A DNA stretch of 60,213 nucleotides from positions 1-60,213 of the forward strand of contig JAFRRK010000078.1 in the NCBI GenBank assembly GCA_017428115.1, given 5' to 3'. The position numbers and the translations under genes are program-made. The notes beneath the pieces were generated by a model, which was given only the letters and a program-made list of their open reading frames with translations, searched no databases and was not told the DNA's origin. Shown here piece by piece: positions 33,201 to 37,388 of this stretch; position 1 is the first letter of the stretch; each line of letters starts with the position of its first letter. Source of the DNA: Bacteroidales bacterium (GTDB lineage Bacteria; Bacteroidota; Bacteroidia; Bacteroidales; P3).

Positions 33201-34783
33201 GCGATGCGGAGTACATGGAGGCCGTTGAGAGCGGGGACATGGAAAAGGCACAGCGTATAGTGAACGAGGCGGCGAGGAAGGCGGGGTATACCGTAGAGGC
33301 GTACCATGGCACTACGAACGGCAGGTTCACTGTGTTCGACAACGCGAAAGGCAAGAGCCTTAGTGCGGTGCCGTACAACAACCTGCATGCTTTCACATCG
33401 TCGAAAAATGTGGCTGACTCATATAGGATGGATACTTCCAGCAGAAAGCCCAAGACGGGAGAGAAGTTTGGAGCGACCACGCAGGAGGTGCAGCACACGT
33501 CGAGGATTAATATCCAAAAGGCCACGAAGAAAGACCTTGGCCTATACGCAAAGGGGAAGATGAGCGAGGATGAGATGCGGGGGAAGTATGGCACTATTGA
33601 GGAGTACGGCATTGTAGACCCCAGTGGGCAGTGGCGTTACTACCCCACAGAGGCAGAGGCAGAGGCAAGGCTGAAGGAGTATGCAGAGGGCGAGTATTCG
33701 GAGGGGCAGGAGAATATGCATGTGTTCTTGGATTTAGGGGACAAGTATGAGTACGATGCCCACGGCGGGACGTATAGGGATGCTATAGACGGGATAGCGG
33801 AAGAGAATCCCAATATGGCGAGTGTCGGCAGGGATGACGAGGGCAACTGGAGAGGGAGATTAGAAGAGGACTTGGACGGCTATGACTCAATTGTGATACG
33901 GAACGTGGAGGACAGCGGCTCTGGATACAAGGGTGAGGAGTCGGATGTGTACTTTGTGAAAGACCCGAACAGAATCAAGAGTGCCGACCCCGTGACGTAT
34001 GACGATGCGGGCAACGTGATACCGCTGAGCGAGAGGTTTAACAAGCGGAACGGCGACATACGGTATGAGAAAGGGGGCAAACGAGAGAGGACCACAGCCG
34101 AAAAAGAGGTGGATAAGATCACGCATGAGGAAAACGGAGTGTTGTACCACAAGGCTATGGAGATGCAAGCCGACTTCATTGCGAGGACAGGTACAATGCC
34201 GTTGGAAATGGGTGTATTTACAGACAAGCACTTTGTAATTGTAAATAATGTGTCGGAAGGCAATATTACAGCTGTTCGTGCGTTTGATATAGAGAAACAG
34301 CAAAAAGAAACCACAGATGCAGTTAAGGAAATCTATAGACGATATACCGATGCTGGACTTTCAGAAGACAGTCGCCGAGTTATTGAAGAATTTGGGCGTA
34401 TCTATGGAAATGGCGCAAGGAATAATCTTAGCCGTGAGCTCGGACAAATGGCTGATAGGGGAGTTCATGCTGTGGGTGAACGACAACAATCCGACCGAGG
34501 AGCAGATAATGCACTGGATAGTGGAACACACGTAGCCGACGACGGCGGGGTGCGTTTCCGCGGGGAGGATGGGGAGGATTTGCGTTTCAGGCTGCGTGAG
34601 GACGAGGAGCCGACAAAGACAGGCACAGGCCACAAGGTGTTTGTGCTGAAAGACGGGAAGCTGAACCCCCCGATGGTGGCGGACCCGGGGTGGGAGTCTA
34701 CACCGGTAAAAAGAGTTCATTACGAAGAAACGGGCTATGGAGAATGGGGCCTATGTATGCTGAGGGTGAACCTGGTGAGTTGA
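24212..34783 (+). CDS. giant polyvalent protein of phage/ICE type, both ends apparently truncated
   Basis: About 3,523 residues from the ATG at 24212; the open frame extends back to 24056, but that part is copy B repeat. Modules in order, by eye: a helical region like the C-terminal part of DdrB/ParB-type polyvalent domains (1-250); a low-complexity linker (265-355); an ART-like segment (357-477, VVHQTGSHNIQSIQTYGL); a MuF/BECR-like nuclease region (503-633); a clamp-like region (927-1196, GVFHDPEGYGVATDIHI); a polyvalent-associated domain (1207-1357); ART-PolyVal (His1379, GEGEGAQAYGWGSYV); zincin HEYTH at 1680; a BECR-like domain (1843-1990); a long polyvalent-associated module (2047-2506); a KVFVLKDGK module (2513-2710); zincin HEGVAH at 2847; a second ART (His3032, AYHGTTNG, ending IKSADPVTYDDAGNVIPLSE); and a broken second KVFVLKDGK module. 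It uses many AGA/AGG Arg codons, unlike its neighbours. Such proteins are thought to act in conflicts between mobile elements and hosts. Confidence 0.8.
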   Translation: MMEIYTTTSDWRIADSRKQALSIGGKLTDEQTASVLNIMLRGGEETDETLMQLIDRNGGDVLTYLAGQGAINDTQVQSAYGRDGRMTPEAKNDLADLVTQNIFKGGADNIKRVWNEYMPVAAQKALLQAMAGDLRLPKKARLIEYVRNAIMAVGEIKNNPFTKEAKTAEEYRNGLDMDARQADMLRRPIKERYNELELYIAVDILLTRKQNAIKAIFWDYQRLFLEKGADLFEAPKEYTPEEAIEKVFGIKLNKTDNNEQRNDTGGSHEVGTSETGETTGNGELGRGERQTEGEPGAAAGQPGAAEQAGEQAAVGSESAQQPKEEAEGGTGTAPQPVGGATAQDTAQGTPQKAAHIVVPADQFNIDELDFENNYIVVHQTGSHNIQSIQTYGLRTGPGLAGTAVFANRETIQSILDAQRAGHGHEQSDSLVIMSFPKAQFKNVRSLDDISYQLDDITTVPPEYIERVVVTERASEEEVGKPKLLDAIKAIAERGKEYAQKVYSRVFFDVAETPQFMKDLGLTGDKFTIKYGAISRHFGKDNQHDLPQGVWEKLPEAITKPFAITRYSDKANGYRLYTAIKVGESYVVVGVDVKNAGRELEVNSISTIFAKEGQITSKEEVIYRSKEITPDQTALLEKPNSSQYQSERELSSDKDTKNFETNKEKIAIGGKTIDKDKGIRSIKRSFSKEGAAFGHRVETVDLGSLTDHATVRMTKEEFSESQKLFALRNANVIDAAELGKRQRELEAKIRDRVSRELDEGDVSSIVSLNGESVEIEGGKNEVSAESGESEEKKVEGKSQGEEETTVQTKQEAPKQGQVKKIDALVKDVVKKNAAVNKIWNRWLKDNSGGQPDYGDTREELEEAKYNLKQALRDAPEEVLERLKQHDDNFVRQLAVDELERRGKMTGIAKEFEEGMKSQGEVSKPHKSGPLNADVYTSKEVNRTQLQGVFHDPEGYGVATDIHIMIWDKGLYDEGKKGKIVATHKVKPYLRSKGAEKGGVIEGSYPAWRNVRQNYVLDKRAAVDYGRLLDFLAGAEGRMKERWRAAKERGEKVGTFEKYKEEAEVMLRMSDGSYKLFGFDLLKRFAEGAEHLGATEVGYGFESYPLMCETERGGVLVMPKYMEGEKSGDRWYYDMGEGAKQQRAEGSAKAPSARERRLFDGLVEVMRKAGMRVNTDWEKGQRVLEMARRLGIAVNDMRRNKKSTSKTAVPGEETPFKAAVVSEIDAAKIAKNLDSLIKKTQNLSNEQKKHFISEVAKVLGAKKYGSNSEYVTFETKNGEVTLRLADHNAKVSNFDYSGRENGISIVISRKPNTGIENDGNAHIVEYFYPDKALKKADNSPYSEIVRSIQQMLYSGEYKDTTGLAQRQEVNAEQVRMHRVFHGSGADFDAFDHSHMGEGEGAQAYGWGSYVTEVEGVGMEYAQIKKNTVDYVGGRRRDEDKDSPFNVALNAIYNGLRRNDDFDSAKERLLREYETLAENTEKAFERTNNQIYKEEAEFYRSVAEHVRGFERKDFEIEVPSKYLYTVEIPEDNGGNYLKWEGNLGTEEAKRLREALEKEVLARDEEGAYSGNEKELRSELEKAVREGVTGNGVYGTVSDYLGGAKEASEWLHSIGYAGIRYPVGAMSGGNKEGKSNYVIFDEGDLEITDKVKFFRTESGEAYGFTMGGKIYLDPRIATAETPIHEYTHLWAAALRQANPKAWEQLKSELEKDKDLMAYVQRLYPELEGDELMDEVFAHFSGRRGAERLRAEQVRMEGETRSLVGKAKVIAMFETLRDALRRFWNTARDLFAGRTRGIGKMSAEDFADMALADLVGGFKPDRGDRVDRSDRERDDGIQYEKVGGDENDNRAVTIIGAEKEHGFANFGEARKWAKKNIVGEYNNPEIGGVNISGTAIDKYLSEKAVSKSDNKDVHLSALKVMPSIIENSIVGEVHNDREGDSNIRDIVRLYGAIDIDGKTYRVKTTVKRYNDDAVKTKAYSYEVTEIELLEGFSGTPHTQSADFVPTSNNSISAAKLLKNIEKSYDKGKKLLDESGSELEDSDVRFRGEEEPVFYSNARWAVENIKQERATPEQWVKMIEKQGGMKAGEDKWLGLSEWLKGSDAKTLTKGEVLDYIRANEIQVEEVEYGDYADDADLELLKQEYDQWLHDEGYDYAQERLIERFGDDATIAFTDVGGELEIADSEAAAALLGKEMPINSTRLEYTTEGLDNKREIVLTVPTIEPWNEHDEVHFGEAGGGRAVAWVRFGETTDADGKRVLVIDEIQSNRHQEGREKGYKSAELQKKIARMDELNFKMGTSEGISNEEYEELMQLRSEGIGQQSREKSQAVPDAPFEKNWHEVAMKRMLRFAAENGYDKVAWTKGEQQAERYDLSKEIREIKIRKDGRTTPEGEALYEVYTYDNNTDGEIAGASGMFNATRLKETFGKELAERLENVAKESQSNGAWDNWGSINGDGLRIGGEGMKGFYDHILPRFMDKYGKRWGVKTGEVELPNIGENGLTMWSVDVTDDMRESVMRGQPLFRLREDEAPTKTGTGYKVFVLKDGKLYPPMVANPNGEATPVGVWLDADAAPVVGESKTGRPQVKAGGKGTQGGSGQLAYRPGWHLGTIPYALQFNRKNPETGEKDLFPANFVWAEVDYADDIDYQEEARAEGVNASGKYQHSLAGLKRVPVNGSYMYRTNPDPNTDPWIITGAMRVRRILKPSEVDEMVRAAGREPQKRQEGAITDAQIDELNDKINSRLREGGEEANAGEWYDRNSVERIGEFAGYTPVQVERMRERQEESARRQFRETAEKLHLGDRITFVDTIDEIEGMDERTREARRRKKGWYDPRTGKIVIILDNHRSMDDVMKSILHEGVAHHGLRQMFGKHFDRFLENVYETVSPEIRERIDEMAKKHGWDFREATEEYLAMLAEDTEFEKPENQSWWKQVKAWFIDLLHKIGFKLHDAYDTITDNELRYILWRSYKNLVNPGRYNSVVEEAKDIAKQYELKVGEYAEDAAEYAQRDAEYMEAVESGDMEKAQRIVNEAARKAGYTVEAYHGTTNGRFTVFDNAKGKSLSAVPYNNLHAFTSSKNVADSYRMDTSSRKPKTGEKFGATTQEVQHTSRINIQKATKKDLGLYAKGKMSEDEMRGKYGTIEEYGIVDPSGQWRYYPTEAEAEARLKEYAEGEYSEGQENMHVFLDLGDKYEYDAHGGTYRDAIDGIAEENPNMASVGRDDEGNWRGRLEEDLDGYDSIVIRNVEDSGSGYKGEESDVYFVKDPNRIKSADPVTYDDAGNVIPLSERFNKRNGDIRYEKGGKRERTTAEKEVDKITHEENGVLYHKAMEMQADFIARTGTMPLEMGVFTDKHFVIVNNVSEGNITAVRAFDIEKQQKETTDAVKEIYRRYTDAGLSEDSRRVIEEFGRIYGNGARNNLSRELGQMADRGVHAVGERQQSDRGADNALDSGTHVADDGGVRFRGEDGEDLRFRLREDEEPTKTGTGHKVFVLKDGKLNPPMVADPGWESTPVKRVHYEETGYGEWGLCMLRVNLVS
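24984..25154 (+). CDS. small overlapping ORF nested in the polyvalent gene
   Basis: A 56-residue frame (ATG 24984, TAG 25152) in a different frame from the giant protein. It reads MSKEMTREEAMKLALLKLAK then a QQAMENWDEANDRPKES-type helix and a Gln-rich tail. It has the look of a real amphipathic small protein, whereas the giant frame over the same bases is a low-complexity Gly/Glu/Ala linker. The start is preceded by an A/T-rich stretch as in other Bacteroidetes genes. Function unknown. It could be a true overlapping gene, or an ancestral gene swallowed by a fused frame. Confidence 0.45.
   Translation: MSKEMTREEAMKLALLKLAKQQAMENWDEANDRPKESQEQQPDSQGQQSKQASKQQ
34350..34535 (+). CDS. second small overlapping ORF nested in the polyvalent gene
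   Basis: A 61-residue frame (ATG 34350, TAG 34533) out of phase with the giant protein. It reads MLDFQKTVAELLKNLGVSME, continues through WLIGEFMLWVNDNN and ends PTEEQIMHWIVEHT. The mix of hydrophobic and charged residues is protein-like. The other out-of-frame readings of the polyvalent gene are mostly Arg/Gly/Cys-rich nonsense. No family was recognised. The giant frame also stays open and plausible here, so this may be genuine dual coding. Confidence 0.45.
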   Translation: MLDFQKTVAELLKNLGVSMEMAQGIILAVSSDKWLIGEFMLWVNDNNPTEEQIMHWIVEHT

Positions 34784-35013
34784 TGCCCAATTGATAACCT
34801 TCAATATGAGAATCTGACCACGAATGTCACTAATCTCACCAAATATTAATCGTATTACTGAGGTATGGCAAGGGGGGAAGAAAACATGAGTCTTCGTGTA
34901 TCCTTTGTCCGTTAGCCATTTGTTATTCATTTGCTTACTGCTTGTTCTCCTACCTATGATGGCATAACAAGAGATGGACAAACGATAAAACTATTGACAT
35001 TCAAATTTGATAC
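34784..35013. other. spacer between the polyvalent gene and repeat copy C
   Basis: No gene seen. It includes a short CACGAATGTCACTAATCTCAC-like stretch of simple-repeat character near 34817 and an unremarkable A/T-rich end that leads into the left terminus of copy C at 35014. Confidence 0.45.
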
Positions 35014-35437
35014 AACTAAAGTTTGACAAGTCATTTTTTCCTTCAAAAGGTGATACCTTCATCCACCCCTATTGTCATTGTCATCGTCATCATGTCCCAC
35101 TTTACTTCTTGGAGTTGCTTTGGCTTGGCAAAGAAAGAGAGGTCAGTACAACGAGGTGCCGCTTTTTTTTTCTAAAAGTGGCACCCTAAATTTTGCCCTT
35201 TGTCGGTATAATTGTATTAGACGGCCTGCAGCACCCGCTACAATCACACGCCGTGCCTTCGCCGTGCCTTCGTCGTGTATTCGTTACCAGAGACGAAAAC
35301 AGGGCGAAGCCAGGAACAAGGCAGACAGCCTCCAGCACTAAACAACCCGCCTTAGGAAAGGGAAAAAGGAGACAAAAGCGTATGGAGAAAAAACGGGTCG
35401 GGGTGCAGGCCTGTGTTTAACTTGTCAACCGTTGGTC
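35014..35437 (+). repeat. dispersed MITE-like repeat, copy C
   Basis: Starts with the same left terminus as copy D (AACTAAAGTTTGACAAGTCA) and shares its internal blocks: CCTATTGTCATTGTCATCGT, CTAAAAGTGGCACCCTAA, GGTATAATT and GACGGCC. The right end keeps ACTTGTCAA (35420-35428), but the terminal ACTTTAGTT is degraded. It lies same-orientation with copy B on the far side of the polyvalent gene. The remainder of the gap to 35676 shows no gene. Confidence 0.8.
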
Positions 35438-35676
35438 GGTCATATATTGCATAAGAGCCATGAGAAATAAGGGGCTATTTATCAAGAATTTGAGAATTAG
35501 AGAATTAGTATATTTCACACTTTGAATTAAATAAGATTTTAAGACTGTCATTTCAAGCTATTAATAGAACCCACCTTAAAGGAGTAACAATGCGGTTTAT
35601 TGAAAACAAAGAAATGTATTCTACGCTACGCCGCCGAAAGTCGACAGGACTTTCTTCATTATTTCTATTTTATTTG

Positions 35677-35684
35677 TATCTTTG
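35677..35684 (+). promoter_or_regulatory. -7 box of the queuosine operon
   Basis: TATCTTTG, a full match to TAnnTTTG. Transcription would start roughly 5-8 bp downstream, just before the preQ1 aptamer. No clear -33 element. Confidence 0.65.
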
Positions 35685-35702
35685 CAGACGATTATTAACC
35701 AC

Positions 35703-35739
35703 AGGGGTCCTTGATAACCCCCTTTAACAAAACAAGATA
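35703..35739 (+). promoter_or_regulatory. preQ1-I riboswitch
   Basis: Directly ahead of the transporter ATG. Stem P1 pairs AGGGG (35703-35707) with CCCCT (35719-35723). The loop holds CTTG (35710-35713), which can form the H-type pseudoknot with CAAG (35733-35736). The joining A-rich strand TTAACAAAACAAG is the preQ1-I hallmark, and I recall the same string in the Thermoanaerobacter aptamer. The pseudoknot ends three bases before the start codon, so ligand binding should block translation of the transporter and perhaps queF. Confidence 0.93.
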
Positions 35740-36432
35740 ATGCAAAAAAAGAGTCAACAGGTGAGCCTTCTTTTTGCCGTAATGGCTACGTTGTTCACCA
35801 CCTGCCTGATGGCAGCAAACCTATTTGCCTTGAAACAATTCAGTTTCGGGCCAGTGAATTTTACAGGTGCCTTATTGGTGTTTCCCCTCAGCTATATCAT
35901 CAACGATGTGGTGGCCGAGGTGTGGGGTTTTGGACGTGCAAGAATGCTGATATGGACGGCTTTCGGGATGAACTTCCTGTTTGTGATGCTGGGTGCGGCA
36001 GTGGACGCCCTGCCGGGTGTGGGCGAGAATGTGGAGAGCTTTCATTCCATTTTCGGACTGGCCCCGAGGGTGGCCGTGGCATCGTTTTTGGCTTTTTTGG
36101 TGGGCTCGTTTATGAATGCCGCAGTGATGTCGAAGATGAAGGTGTGGAGCAATGGCCGATGGTTTGTGCTGCGCGCAGTGGCAAGCACGTTGGCTGGCGA
36201 GCTGTGCGACTCGGTGATTTTTTTCCCCATTGCGTTGGCGGGAATAGTGCCCTGGGAGTTGATGCCTAGCTTCGTGCTTTGGCAGGTGGGGCTGAAGACG
36301 ACTTACGAGCTGGTGGTGCTGCCCATCACGGTGCGCGTGGTGCGTGCTGTGAAAAGGAAAGAGGAGATAGACGTGTATGATAAAGATATTAAGTACAATA
36401 TTTTCGGAAGTAAGAAGAAAAAGCTCAGCTAG
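35740..36432 (+). CDS. yhhQ: queuosine precursor transporter (YhhQ/QueT-like, VUT family)
   Basis: A 230-residue inner-membrane protein with about six hydrophobic segments (LLFAVMATLFTTCLMAANLF, TGALLVFPLSYIINDVVAEVWG, MLIWTAFGMNFLFVML and others). The motif FPLSYIINDVVAEVWGFGRAR is typical of the DUF165/VUT family that imports queuine or preQ0/preQ1. The riboswitch in its leader and queF downstream support a queuosine-precursor uptake role. The start at 35740 is fixed by the aptamer position. Confidence 0.93.
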   Translation: MQKKSQQVSLLFAVMATLFTTCLMAANLFALKQFSFGPVNFTGALLVFPLSYIINDVVAEVWGFGRARMLIWTAFGMNFLFVMLGAAVDALPGVGENVESFHSIFGLAPRVAVASFLAFLVGSFMNAAVMSKMKVWSNGRWFVLRAVASTLAGELCDSVIFFPIALAGIVPWELMPSFVLWQVGLKTTYELVVLPITVRVVRAVKRKEEIDVYDKDIKYNIFGSKKKKLS

Positions 36433-36495
36433 TTGAGAGATAGCTCAGCACGACTCGCGTATTTAACAGAAGACCCAATTAATAACAAACCAAAT

Positions 36496-36954
36496 ATGGA
36501 CAGAACGAAGGATAACCTGCAACAGCTTGGCCACAAGGTAGAGTACAGCACCGACTATGCACCCGAGGTGCTGGAGACGTTTGAGAACATGCATCCCGAC
36601 CACGACTACTGGGTGGAGTTTCTCTGCCCGGAGTTCACCACGCTGTGCCCCATTACGGGACAGCCCGACTTTGCTGAGATACGCATTATGTATATCCCCG
36701 ACCACCGTATGGTGGAGAGCAAGAGTTTGAAACTGTATCTATTCTCGTTCCGCAACCACGGCGACTTCCACGAGGACTGTGTGAACACGATAATGAAGGA
36801 CTTGGTGAAGCTGATGGAGCCGCGCTATCTGGAGGTGAAGGGCATCTTCACCCCCCGCGGCGGCATCGCCATACACCCTTATGCCAATTACGGCAAGCCC
36901 GGCACCCGCTACGAGCAGCTGGCACAGCACCGCATGGAGAACTACCGGCTGTAG
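36496..36954 (+). CDS. queF: NADPH-dependent 7-cyano-7-deazaguanine reductase QueF
   Basis: Reduces the nitrile of preQ0 to the amine of preQ1 in tRNA queuosine synthesis; cytoplasmic. The 152-residue product has the unimodular YkvM-type length. Active-site motif [15 protein letters not shown] carries catalytic Cys51 and Asp58, and the NADPH/QueF motif [14 protein letters not shown] is intact. The C-terminal block [16 protein letters not shown] is conserved. The ATG at 36496 fits the family; the open frame upstream to 36433 does not look conserved. It lies 63 bp after the transporter stop, in the same operon. Confidence 0.96.
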   Translation: MDRTKDNLQQLGHKVEYSTDYAPEVLETFENMHPDHDYWVEFLCPEFTTLCPITGQPDFAEIRIMYIPDHRMVESKSLKLYLFSFRNHGDFHEDCVNTIMKDLVKLMEPRYLEVKGIFTPRGGIAIHPYANYGKPGTRYEQLAQHRMENYRL

Positions 36955-36958
36955 CATT

Positions 36959-37252
36959 ATGGCTGCCTTTATCACCATCTTTACAATTGTAGCAATCTAC
37001 ATCATTATGGGATGGATAATAACACCGCTGGCAACCAATCTATTGCGAAAATACGGCAGATGTGGTGGCGGAGGGCTGTCTTCGTTGGAAGAGATAAGGA
37101 GATTACGAGGCTTGATTAAAGACCCACGCACATCAAAAAAAAATGCCAAATGGGCAAAATTCTATTATGCCTACCAGACGTGGGGCTTCGGAGCCATAGC
37201 CTTGCTTATTATCATAATGTGGGTATGCATCGCCTTGCATTGGATAGAATAG
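36959..37252 (+). CDS. small two-TM membrane protein of unknown function
   Basis: A 97-residue protein starting 4 bp after the queF stop (ATG 36959), so very probably cotranscribed. It has an N-terminal membrane helix (ITIFTIVAIYIIMGWIITPL), a basic Gly-rich middle (GRCGGGGLSSLEEIRRLRGL) and a C-terminal helix (FGAIALLIIIMWVCIALHW). No family was recognised. Its position suggests a link to queuosine metabolism, but this could be chance. Confidence 0.7.
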   Translation: MAAFITIFTIVAIYIIMGWIITPLATNLLRKYGRCGGGGLSSLEEIRRLRGLIKDPRTSKKNAKWAKFYYAYQTWGFGAIALLIIIMWVCIALHWIE

Positions 37253-37314
37253 GAAAGTATTTTATCTTTAATCATATTTTATATTTTAAAATCCAATATA
37301 CAAATATTATTTCG

Positions 37315-37322
37315 TATCTTTG
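37315..37322 (+). promoter_or_regulatory. -7 box of leuS
   Basis: TATCTTTG 66 bp upstream of the leuS start. It is followed by a small hairpin, ACCAACATTGTTGGT at 37332-37346, in the leader. Confidence 0.6.
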
Positions 37323-37388
37323 CAGTTTCACAACCAACATTGTTGGTGGCGTAATCTGTTATTGCACAAAGGATAACTGAAGAGAACT

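Noticed and set aside
24212..34783. Rhs/YD-repeat or contact-dependent toxin as identity of the giant protein
   Set aside because: No signal peptide, YD repeats, filamentous repeats or immunity gene; the module set fits polyvalent proteins better.
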